From: Trichoplax adhaerens
Taxonomy: Eukaryota > Placozoa > Uniplacotomia > Trichoplacea > Trichoplacidae
Length of the DNA stretch: 64,000 nt
NCBI RefSeq assembly: GCF_000150275.1
Contig: NW_002060948.1
Span: forward strand, 1,043,328 to 1,107,327
Direction: 5' to 3'
Both the position numbers and the translations under genes were made by a program. The notes under the pieces were generated by a model. It was not told the DNA's origin. It did not search any database and saw nothing but the letters and a program-made list of their open reading frames with translations. Position 1 is the first letter of the stretch. Each line of letters begins with the position of its first letter. Shown here in pieces: positions 54,061 through 64,000 of the stretch.

Positions 54061-55257
54061 GTCAATATAAACACTATCATCAAGCTCCATTTCATAATGA
54101 AGCCCCTTTAACATTCTGCTGTAAAAAGTTTATATACGACATGCATACTAAGTTTTCAAATGTTGAGTACGATGTGGTTATGCGAACAGAAAAGCTGCTG
54201 CTAAGATTTTCATAATTGGATTGCAGCCGCGTATACGAGATATACTCAGTGCCATTTAAGAAATCTGGAGTGTACAGTAATCAGTAATACCGTAATTGTT
54301 GGCACCCTAACTACAAGGCAAATAGAAGTTACTATATTTATAGATTGCTCATCGGTAATAGGTCGTCGTATTGCTTGAGTGAAGCTTGGTAATTTAGGTT
54401 TGTTTACAGCACTTTGTCAATATAAAATAACAAATATTGATTTCTGTCCATGTAGTGTACATTTACTTTGGGCTATGATTTTTTTAAATTGTAATAAGCG
54501 ACAAGGACTTTATGTAAGTAGCCAAGATATGTACAGTTATTGTATACTGTATAATTGCTTCCTATATTGAATAATTAATTAATTGATATCAAACAGAATT
54601 CATCCAATGTTGGATTTTATAATGTAATAATACCGAGATGATCTACACAGTTACAAATTTAAATTTCGTAAATTTTATTTCATGTAATGAGTGCTAAAAT
54701 CTTGACTATATCGGATAGTGTTCGTTGTAAAAGAAATCTTTGCCAAATATGCGAAAATAAATATTGTTATTTCAGTTTTACTGTATCTGATATTTTACAT
54801 GTGCTAAGCACATATTGGTGGATATGAAAATTCTTAACTTCATAAAGGTGCTGTATATTTAAGCATGCCTTTACATAACATAACATCATATTTCGAATAC
54901 TCCATTACGGTATTCCTTATCCAACGCGATCAAGAAAGGCCATCCATTAGAATTTTTTAACAAATTTCCGTGAAGTAATTTACCATAAAAAATTTTATCA
55001 TAGACATTAACAAAATATATATTATCCGCGATATTGCCTCAATGTTAGCACCATATTAACAGTTCAACCCAGAATATGATCATATATTATAAAAGGGCAA
55101 GCTGATTAATATCAATCGAGTACAAGTGTATTGTATGATCGCTTGTAAATATAGATATTGTTCGATTACGAAATAATTTCTTCACCAATACTTTACAGTC
55201 TGCGCTATAGCAGAATAAATTTTCTATAGCTCTGAATATTTCAAAAGTAGCAATAAA
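54061..55257. other. intergenic between convergent presenilin and POLR3F
   Basis: 1.2 kb of AT-rich sequence containing both 3'UTRs. The short frame at 54379 looks like chance. No repeat or RNA gene is visible. Confidence 0.6.
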
Positions 55258-58188
55258 TTAGGATTCAAGCCATTCCTTCATATAAATACACGTAGCAGGA
55301 GAAATTGCTCCATTTTCATAACACTGGTCTATAACCTGTTGTGCCGTAATCAAATATTTAATCGTGGTGAGCAACTTGAATTTTTAAAATAAGCTACAGC
55401 AATACTGTATTTATTAATTAAAATAGAACATACTGGGCAAATACCACAAGGCGTCTTTTCTAGACCACTTGCGTCAATTATAGGTTTAACAGCACGATAA
55501 AGCTTGAATTCTTGGCCATCAGGGTCACTTTCTATTTTCATCTCAGCTTTACCATCATAAATTAAGGTGTTTAATATGGTTTCGATATCTGTAACTGTGA
55601 GAGTGACCTAAAAAAATCAATGATAAAAAAATTAACGGTTTATACATTTATCAACTTTACAATACGCAATACATTCATTTCATAATATGCAATTATACTG
55701 TGACCTACTTTGCTTATTTTTAGATTCGTTATAATTTTCCAAACTTCTTCTGATGAGGCGAAAGAATTATTAAGACTAATTCGAGGTCTTGCTAATTTCA
55801 ATTTAGAATTGCTAGCCTAAGGATAGGTATCATTAGCTTTAACGATTGCTAGGTTTACTTATTACTGATTTACACATAGGTTTAGTGACTCTTCTACCTT
55901 TTGTACTAAACATCTGTAACATTGCTGATTTAGTACTTCCACAAATTCAGATTCAAAGTCTTGATCGCTATACCAAGCCCCACCCGTTACTGAAATATCG
56001 GGGTCAAGATTGAATAACATATATAATTTCTTCTTAGAAGCCTAAAATGCAAGTTATGGGAATGATATCAAGGATATTCATTACATTATGAAATAAAATT
56101 TACTGCAAAATGCGGATCGCCATTTTCAAATAAAATCCTACGCAGTTTAAATTTACTTAGATAAAGATCATGAAATAACGATTTTTTAAACTCTATGCTA
56201 AACTTACCGTAACTGATTTGACCGCTTTAATTAATTTCTTGCTTTCCAAATTTCTTAGGATTTTATTTAGCTGTGTCATTTGCAAGTTGCATTTTAATCT
56301 AATATCCCGGCTCCATATTCCTAGCAGTACCACACAGAGACAGCTGGAATGAGTAACTTGGAATATGATTAACTTCATTCTATCACATACCAATTTAGAA
56401 TTATTATTTTCGGGTCATTTTAATCTACAGTGGGTAACGGTTGAGTATTTAGAACTCTCCAAAAAGTATAAACAACGTTTGTTTTATTCAGTTATTCGCT
56501 CCTTAAATACGTTCGATATCCAAAATTTTAAACAATATTGTTAAATACTAAATATATAATGTACTTTACTAACTAACGCCATGACCGATAGTGATGGCAG
56601 TGGATTGAACTAAACAGTGGTTAGCGAAAAATATTTATCCTTACTCTCAGTCAGTTTTACTGGATAACACAATGAAATGGCATTGGATTCCACTACGTCA
56701 ACACCTAACTTAGTTAATGCACATGAGTATCGGAAAATGAAATTCTTTATAACGTTTGACAAATAAAACTACGTATGCCATTTTCCGGCTTTGAAGTTTT
56801 TACAGAAAATAAATTTCTTTACGTTTTCCATCATCATTATGATGTAATATTTTTGTAAGTACGAATTGAATCCAACGTAGATCTCCTCCTCATTTATAGT
56901 GTGATATGTTGATAAAATATATTTTATTTTAAATCCGAAGATATGTGCAAGAGAATAGTCCAAAAGCAATTTTAATATCTACATCAGCTTCTTAAAAGTT
57001 ATTACTACCATTTATTTACAGTACATGGATTTCAGCTATACGCGTACATGCGTTGTAAGTCCGTATAATCCCAGAATAACAGCAACCAAGCCCTACACTC
57101 ACCTTTATTGCCAGCATCTCCAATAACTTGGTATACTAATTTCTCCTGTGTATTTTCACATATTGCATTTTTGCTATCCAAGATTTATAAAGACATGATC
57201 GATTCATAGTTAAAGAAATATTTAACATGGTATAATGTTCTATTGAGAATGCCTATCATTGACCGGACATACCTTACAAGATCCGGATCTTTAAGTTTAT
57301 AGATTAGCTGAGAATCAGATTTAAACAAATCCAAGTTGCCCTGACATATGAATAGGTAGGAAAATGTTAATATATCATCAAAATTACCGTGCAAAAGGTA
57401 GAAATCCTGATCCAGTTTAGAGAAAGTATAAAGATTAGTGAGCTGTGATACGCATGGAATATCGCCTGATGCCACAGTCTAATATAGGACGCATCAAAAT
57501 AACTGTTATTGTATCTATTTTGTAACATTTCTCTTATGTATATGAAAGATTACTGGAAAAGTCTTTACAACAAGTTTGAAGACATGCACATTTTTGCTCG
57601 ATGGCAGAAAGCATTCCCTGGTAACACAGTACTTAAGCGTGCGGGCTATGAATGGGAAGGAAGGTATTCACGACTAGTCCTAGCATGCCAGCACAGCGAG
57701 TCTGTGTCTGAGCAATATCGTATCCTCTAGTCAGCCTAAAAGTACCAATTTCTAGCATCCATATTGTCTCGCTATTGCTCCAATTCATTCATCCCTTGTA
57801 CAGGATGCCGTTGGTAAAGGAGCTGTAATGTAAACTACGTGCAGCAGGAATAATGCAATGCAAATGAATACAGAGTACACAACAATCGGTAGTGGTAAGT
57901 CTATTCTGTATGGAAAGAAATGGTAATAACTCTCAAAGCTCAAGCTATTGATTAACATCTTTACTTCATTTCATATTATCGCTGATTGAATATAGCAATA
58001 TAAGCCGATTATAATTCACTTACAGCTGATAGCAATCGATTTAATGCTGAAACTCTTTGTTCAACATTGACATTGGGCATTTCATCTTGCAGAATGCTAT
58101 CCGTCAGTCCTTTAGGATGGCTTTGGCATAACGTAAGAATCTTTTTTTCTAAATCGACTAAGCTAAAATCACTATCAATGTTGTTCAT
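55258..58188 (-). CDS. POLR3F: RNA polymerase III subunit RPC6 (RPC39/POLR3F)
   Basis: RPC6 is part of the RPC3-RPC6-RPC7 heterotrimer that opens promoter DNA and contacts TFIIIB. Exons on the minus strand: 58188 to about 58027, first winged helix (MNNIDSDFSLVDLEKKILTL; GLTDSILQDEMPNVNVEQRV); near 57350-57270 (LDLFKSDSQLIYKLKDPDLV); near 57170-57108 (QEKLVYQVIGDAGNKG); about 56325-56210 (GIWSRDIRLKCNLQMTQLNK; LRNLESKKLIKAVKSV); 56040-55880 (SVTGGAWYSDQDFESEFVEV); 55815-55710; 55609-55434 (DIETILNTLIYDGKAEMKIE; KLYRAVKPIIDASGLEKTPC); and 55335-55258 ending CIYMKEWLES-TAA. The C-terminal four cysteines (CGIC, then DQC, then ATC) keep the C-x2-C-x5-C-x10-C spacing of the family's iron-sulfur cluster. 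Start chosen at ATG 58186-58188, giving an N-terminus of family length. Confidence 0.95.
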
Positions 58189-59242
58189 TTTCGATAGTGT
58201 ACACCCTTAAGATGACAGTGGACCACTCAGTGTTATCTTCAATTCCTTTTCTCTCCTTGATTTTATCCTTTAAAATGCGATCGTCGACATGGAAATTTTT
58301 TCCTACACCGTTGTGTGTTCCATCGGCACGTTTCCTGACAACGGGCCCAAATGGTTTATTATAGGTATATTATAGTTATATTATATGGTTTATTATAGGT
58401 ATATTATGGTACGCCAGAGCTGTACCAATTGGGGGTGTACAGTACAGTACAGCACACGAGTGTTACAGACCCTACAGTGTACAGTATACAGTATTACTGG
58501 ACTGTGTACGGTATCTACAGTACTACAGTACTGTATTCACTCACTACGTCATGACATGACACGGCTGCGTATTTCAGCAGCCGTGTCCCGTACAGAATCG
58601 CATACCGTCTGGACTGTAATGTGGACAATACTTAGCGATGGAATGATGGCAGAGACTTATCAATCGGGTGGGAGAATGGGACGCGCCCCCACTTGGCCGC
58701 ACTTATTAAACTTATCATTTGTATATATATATATAAAAATACTTATAATCTCGTACCAAAATTTTACCCACAAGGAAATTACGATATAAAATATTGACAT
58801 ATGTTGTGTATACTGAAAAGTGAAGACTGATTTATTTAAGGATATGAAATTTTTGCGATAGATCTATCAATTATAATTAATAATAGATTAGATTATTTAA
58901 TGATAATAAGAATCTAAACATGTTAGTGATATACTGTACACGTGGATTATATCGTTAATTCGTATTGACTACGAAGTTAAAAAATGAGATTATTCTAAGG
59001 GCAGAATAGTATACAGTCGTAGCTTAGAAGTATCTTATTTTAAAACTATTTTTTTTCTCTTTCTGTTACCTTTAAAATACAGTTGCATCGAATAATACTA
59101 TATCAGGCGATCAGACGTATCTGATAAATAATTGGCTTACAAGAAGACATTCTAATTGACATCATCAACAAATATACAATATCATTGTTTGGAGCCCTGA
59201 TTACGTAGGTTTTTGTGGCTATAAAAGTGACAGATATGAACG
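58189..59242. other. intergenic, spastin 3' end to POLR3F start
   Basis: Both flanking genes read leftward; this spacer holds the POLR3F promoter and the spastin 3'UTR. It contains a GTAC-rich cluster (about 58436-58540: TGTACAGTACAGTACAGCAC, ACTACAGTACTGTATTC), a strong hairpin at 58558-58587 and a short AT repeat (58719-58735). The frame at 58385-58789 runs through these repeats and I do not consider it a gene. Confidence 0.55.
58558..58587. repeat. GC-rich hairpin, 11-bp perfect stem, 8-nt loop
   Basis: GACACGGCTGC, loop GTATTTCA, then GCAGCCGTGTC. It is much more GC-rich than its surroundings and would be a stable hairpin on either strand. It lies about 370 bp upstream of the POLR3F start codon, adjacent to a GTAC cluster. 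Confidence 0.85.
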
Positions 59243-62200
59243 CTATGATGACACTCCATATTCACTATTCCAACTTTCAAATTGGGCAATGGAACCAGGA
59301 GGTACACTTTTGCGAATTCTTTTTAGGGAATCCATGAAATCTTTTAACACAATATTTCGCATCTAACCAGCATAATATCACAATAATTAATTTATAGTGA
59401 ACAAAATTGAACGCAATCTATTAGGACAAGCGGAACCAACCTGATTAACAGCGACTGATTGCACTTGGGTAGGACTTAATTCTGATACAAAAAGTGATTA
59501 CATATAAGCAGTTTATAAGAAAAAGAATTTTGACTACGCTTATCGAAGATTTCAAATAGGAAAATGAACGACATCAACCCCTTTACCTCTTATTGGTCCT
59601 AAAGCGGCATCCCTAGCCAACGCCGTTAAGTCGCTACATGAGTAACCTTCGGTAAGTCTGTTAATACAATAAATCGCCGTATTATATGAAATTAATCACA
59701 AATGGAGCATTCCAGATATTGTAAAAAATTGCTACCTTGCAAGCTGACCAATATCTCGCTTGTTAAGCGGACAAGAATGTTTAGCAAGCAATTTCTCAAA
59801 GAGTTGCTTTCTCGTCTACAAACGATACAGTTATTAAAATATTAATGGCAGTCATAGTTGCTATTACGTTAGCCATGCAATGTAATAGTTTAAAATAAAG
59901 AATTACCTCAAAACTGGGTAGCGGAACGTAGACTCTTTTTACTAAACGCCTTTACATAGGAAATAAAATAGTAGTAAATACATAGATCTTTCGGTATATC
60001 TTAACTCATTTGTACTCAACCGAAGAGCAGCGTCATCAAGTTCTTGTGGTCTATTCGTAGCACCCATCACTAAGATACGTTCTTCGCTAGACGCCATTAC
60101 CTAATAAGATATTTTCATTAATGGTATAATTTCTATTAGAAACGGCTTATTATACTGATAATAAAAGCGTGGTAAATTATACAAATTCAGATCTTACCCC
60201 ATCGAAGGCAATTAAAAATTCCGTTTTAAGTCTCCGACTAGACTCATTTTCTCCATCTTTTCTTTCGCAAAGTAATGAATCTACTTCGTCTATTTTAATT
60301 TATAGGTTTATAATCGAAATGAATAAATTCTATGCTAGATAATTTAAAAAAATAATATTGATCCACGATAGTTATGCATGTATACCAATGAAAATAATTG
60401 CAGGCTGTAATTCACGAGCGACAGAAAAGAGTGCGCGAACTAATTTTTCACTTTCTCCAACCTATTCGTATTAAAATTAATCATTTTCATACGTTGAGCT
60501 AGATTGAACAGTAGTTAAATTGTAATGATTAAGAAAAAGCCAGGCAATAAAAGCATACATATTTTGATGTTAACGATGATGCACTTATATTGAAAAATTT
60601 AGCTTTAGCTTCGCTTGCTACTGCTTTCGCCTATCGATAAATCATATAATCGTTGTTATCTATCAATGGTACAGCCTACAACGTAGGATATGAAAGGCAA
60701 ATTTATATTTTACTCAGTATTAACATACCAGCATAGTTTTACCATTCCCTGGTGGTCCAAAAAGCAAGAGGCCGCGGGCTGGTGCTCGTAAGCCAGTAAA
60801 GAGCTAAATTGAAATATTGAATTTAATTACGTCATAACCTAATCCAGTGTAATAGATACAGCACGATTCATCAAACCTCTGGTCTCAATGAGGGAAGGAT
60901 AACGATTTCGTTAAGTGCTTGTTTTGCGAGCTCCAAACCAGCTGAAATAAAATGTTGATAAATCTGCTTCAAAAGCTGTCGTATTTAGCATACAATACTT
61001 AAAAATCTCAATTACTAAAATCTTTACAAAGGCATAGGTTAATTACCTATATCATTAAAATTGACGCCAGGTTTGCTTAATTTAGATCAAATATAAGTTT
61101 GAATTAATTGGATTAGGTACAAATTTAAGAACAATAGCACTTGTTATTAGTTCTACAGACTATTCTAAAACAAAATACGTATGAACCAACGTAGGAAGAT
61201 TTGCTTACTCGTCTACAATTTCGTTTAATATCTTTTGAGCTATAGCAGAATCAACATTTTTTAAATTGGCGATTATATTCTTGGATTGGCTATTAGCAGC
61301 AGAACTAGGAGCAACGTCACGACTGGCAGTACTTTTGATGGTACTAGGCGGTTTACTGGGTGCTTTGCTTGCAGCAGATCTGGTTTTACTAACTGCCGCA
61401 GACGATGTTGCCGATGTACGGTTTATTGGGCGAGACTGTGTTAACTAAATAACAATATATACGCGTATCGATTAATTAATGAAATTCATATTTGAAAGAA
61501 AGGGTAAAGGTGTACATCGAAAATGATAGACTATATCGTCATGGACCTTTGCAGCGGGCATATTGCGTTTTGATGGCTTCAGATTTTTATAAGAATTGAC
61601 AGGTAAACCAGTTGATTTTTCGGCAGGCGTCGTTGCATCAACTGAGCCGTTGTCATTACTCATATTACTCATTAACCTAGATAATAATCCTTTTTTGCCA
61701 TTCTCTTTCGTAACAGTAGGGCTGTCAATTTTAGGTGGAGTTGTATACGAATTGTACATTGACTTTTCTACAATACGTTGTGATAGAATTAACAATGACG
61801 ATGCTTAGATAACCAAAATTTAGTGTAGTGATATATTTGTGAAAGATTACGCATCATTACTTGTTGCCTAATTATGAAGAATATGCTACACTATGACCAA
61901 CCTAATTCTTCTAAGCGTTCCTGTGCGTTAGCTAAATTTTCAATCATTTTATCACGAATTTTTGAAGCCTTTAGCCACTCCTCATTAGTAGAAGCATCTA
62001 GAGTTATTAAAACATATAGGTAAACAGTACCAATCTTTCAGTAGTGTATCCAACAAAGAGTCCTAAACAGTGATATTATTGAAAACTTACCGGATGCAAT
62101 ATAATCAATTGAAGCACCTAATTGTAGTTCTAAAATGCCATCACGGTATAACTGTGCCGCTTGTTCCTTGGATCCTGGATGATAAGAATGAATACGAATA

Positions 62201-63459
62201 ATAAATCGTCAATTTCTTGATCACTGAATGATCATCAATCCTTGTACCGACCGACGTACAGAATATTACTATATACCGCAGATAAAAATTAGCAGTGATT
62301 GCATGCTAGGAGATTAGTAGTTCCTATAATGCCTAATACTTGGTACTAAGGCTTTGCTGATCATGTTCTAACGTCATTTATTTTACGATTAACCTTTCTG
62401 TACTGATCCAAATTCCTAATTTTTCACTTCTCGAATGAACTATATCATAACATTATAGCAATCAATGCTACTGACTCTACACAGATACTAACGTGGAGGC
62501 CATCATACTCTATTTTATCAGCTTTCTTCTGATGACGTTATTGATTAACATTTGACTGGGTGAATGATAAGCTATTACTATATCCTAACTTGAAAACCTA
62601 CTCTGATACCTACAATGATAGTCGACTATTTTGAAATAAGTTATTCTATCATTGCTGGGTGAATGAAGAGCTAATACTATATCCCGACTTGAAAAACCTA
62701 CTCTGATATCCATTACGATGGTCGATTATTTTTGAAATAAGTTAACCTATCATTGCTGACTGAATGATGAGCTAATAGAGCTATTACTATATTCTGACTT
62801 GAAAAACCTGCTCTAATATCCACTATGATGGTCGATTATTTTGAAATAAGTTATTCTGTCATTGCTGGATGAATGATGAGCTATTACTATACCCCGACTT
62901 GAAAAACCTGATCTAATATCCTTTACCATAGTCAACTATTTTGAGATAAGTTATTCATCATTATCACCAAAGCTGTGTTGATCATTAAAGTCTTATTCAA
63001 TATCCATGATGATGATGATCTATGTATGTACAGTATATCTATGCAATAGTGGAGGTAATAATTGATAGATTGTACGAGAAGTAATACAACGATAACATGA
63101 ATGTTGAATTGATCATAGTCTTGTGAGTTATTTCAATTTGGAGCCATGGCGAAGACAGTTTTATTACATCATCAACGACGATGCCATGTCAATCAATACG
63201 AATAACAAGTAAATTGAAGGATGAACAAACCTCCAGTCTCTTCTAATTGTAATGCACTGGAGATGAGTTCAAAAGCTCTTTTATGATGAAGGCGAATACT
63301 CTTTGACGCTTCGGATGCACTCGTAGCCATGATCGTTTTAATAGGTTGCTTAGCTAGACTTGGATACCATTTCCTTCGTTCTCGCTTAACAATGAAATAA
63401 ACGTAATAAGATAGGCCAGCTACTACTATCGAAAGTAGTAAAGATTGTAATAACGCCAA
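59243..63459 (-). CDS. SPAST: spastin, microtubule-severing AAA ATPase
   Basis: Stop TAG 59243-59245. The first in-frame ATG is 63328-63330 ([11 protein letters not shown]), in strong context (A at -3, G at +4). Upstream in the same frame, to about 63472, lies a hydrophobic segment ([20 protein letters not shown]) followed by KRERRKW, resembling the spastin membrane hairpin, but no ATG precedes it. Then: MIT domain (63330-61905: [50 protein letters not shown]); a basic, Ser/Thr/Pro-rich microtubule-binding linker (61780-61200, ending [20 protein letters not shown]); AAA domain (61075-59243) with Walker [11 protein letters not shown] (near 60740), pore loop KYVGES, Walker [12 protein letters not shown], sensor region [17 protein letters not shown] and a C-terminal helix ([20 protein letters not shown]). 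All catalytic motifs are intact. Spastin is preferred over fidgetin or katanin because of the anchor segment, MIT and the NVD...NEIVD lead-in. Confidence 0.94.
62553..62965. repeat. minisatellite, four copies of a ~101-bp unit, spastin intron 1
   Basis: Units begin near 62553, 62654, 62755 and 62864 (periods 101, 101, 109). Each starts GCTGG(G/A)TGAATGAT(G/A)A and carries the marks GACTTGAAAAACCT, ATGGTCGATTATTTT and GAAATAAGTTATTC. Copies differ by substitutions; the third has a 9-bp internal duplication (GAGCTAATA). The array is non-coding and lies between the two MIT exons. Confidence 0.9.
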
Positions 63460-64000
63460 TATGGCAATTTTGATGGATTAACAATTTGGAAATGGCTTGA
63501 CGATAACGATAAAAAGCGAATTCTCAACTGGTTGCTGCAAGCTTGGTTTGAAATGGTTGAAACAAGTTTACCCCTGTCGAAGTTCTTTCCGTGACAAACT
63601 GCCAATGCTGGCAGTACAGTGTACAGTCGGTCGAGGCGCCCAGAACCTAGTACTGTACTTAGTGCACTGTACACTGTACAGTGTACAGTGCAGTAACAGT
63701 ACTGCGCACTTAGTGCACAGAGAATATGACGTCAACGATACCTAGGAAATGATAATATACTGTAGTATAACATAAACCTCTATGACTGCTGTACTCATAT
63801 AGGTTAGAAAAAGTTTTTTTTTTTTTAACCTTTTTCTTCACTCTATGGTTCTACTGCAATCTTTTCTAGACTGGACCAGAAAAATTGTACCGAACTAGAG
63901 ACTCTACTGTTTTGCTTTGCTAGTCTCTAGTTAAAGATAGTACTGCTCGAAAAATACTACTGTACTGTCTATTTCTAGCAGTCTCTGCACTTGACTGAAC
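63460..64000. other. upstream of spastin; palindromes and T-run
   Basis: This holds the presumed spastin promoter/5' leader. Near 63610-63715 is a GTAC/GTGCAC-rich block with a 30-bp perfect palindrome at 63663-63692 (TGCACTGTACACTGT then its exact complement). A long T-run flanked by AAAAAG/CTTTTT lies near 63808-63836. The two overlapping open frames here (63426-63674 minus, 63497-63745 plus) show no family resemblance. Confidence 0.55.
63663..63692. repeat. 30-bp perfect palindrome
   Basis: TGCACTGTACACTGT followed directly by ACAGTGTACAGTGCA, with no spacer. It is the longest spacer-free palindrome I found in the window, and it lies inside a GTAC-rich block upstream of spastin. Confidence 0.9.

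Noticed and set aside
57509-57730. 73-codon plus-strand frame with Trp/Lys-rich text (KDYWKSLYNKFEDMHIF)
   Set aside because: It lies antisense inside the first POLR3F introns, begins at a non-ATG codon, and I recognise no family. It is slightly less AT-rich than its surroundings, so cDNA could still rescue it.
58385-58789. 134-codon plus-strand frame
   Set aside because: Runs through GTAC palindromes and a hairpin, giving Cys/Thr/Val-rich repeat translation; no codon-use or family support.
61266-61448. 60-codon plus-strand hydrophobic frame ([20 protein letters not shown])
   Set aside because: Antisense to the Ser/Ala/Pro-rich spastin linker exon; the hydrophobicity is a complement effect.
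1-64000. CRISPR arrays, bacterial operons, rRNA or tRNA genes
   Set aside because: No direct-repeat/spacer array, no ribosome-binding-site-linked gene runs, and no tRNA or rRNA signature was recognised by eye. The tRNA search was not exhaustive; a tRNAscan run would settle it.

Overview
The window is an AT-rich, intron-dense stretch of nuclear DNA from an animal. It carries eight recognisable protein genes and one assembly gap (51600-51839). Gene content (a BIRC6-type giant IAP/ubiquitin ligase, calmodulin-like EF-hand alpha-actinin, presenilin, DZANK1, spastin), short-to-moderate introns and small intergenic spaces fit an early-branching animal. A placozoan (Trichoplax/Hoilungia type) is my best inference, but no species-diagnostic marker is present. 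All genes were identified by reading conserved exon peptides against remembered families; no search was run.

Layout from left to right: a possible exon of an unidentified minus-strand gene (about 58-169); BIRC6 (+, 569-19781); a 60-residue microprotein closely resembling vertebrate mitoregulin (-, 22425-22607); FCF1 rRNA-processing PIN protein (+, 23580-26182); alpha-actinin (+, 30584-39884); DZANK1 (-, 41659-47907); presenilin (+, 50356-54060, with a gap over the first membrane segment); RNA polymerase III subunit RPC6/POLR3F (-, 55258-58188); spastin (-, 59243 to about 63459). Mitoregulin/FCF1 and DZANK1/presenilin are divergent pairs. BIRC6/mitoregulin, alpha-actinin/DZANK1 and presenilin/POLR3F are convergent. 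The genes are housekeeping or cell-biological and form no single pathway.

Non-coding sequence is marked by clusters of short palindromes and fold-backs built from TACTGTAC/GTACAGTAC words. They lie between genes and in introns (about 28330, 30200, 30380, 49290, 49880, 50700, 58440, 63610). Several share a core reading TAGTCCATG next to TAC. There is also a 137-bp MITE-like element with 24-bp terminal inverted repeats in a DZANK1 intron, a four-copy roughly 101-bp minisatellite in spastin intron 1, and an 11-bp minisatellite upstream of BIRC6.

The observations I rate highest are the mitoregulin-like microprotein in a non-vertebrate genome; spastin, whose membrane-anchor segment is in frame but upstream of the first ATG; the presenilin TM6 catalytic motif reading Trp-Asp instead of Tyr-Asp; and the GTAC fold-back family.
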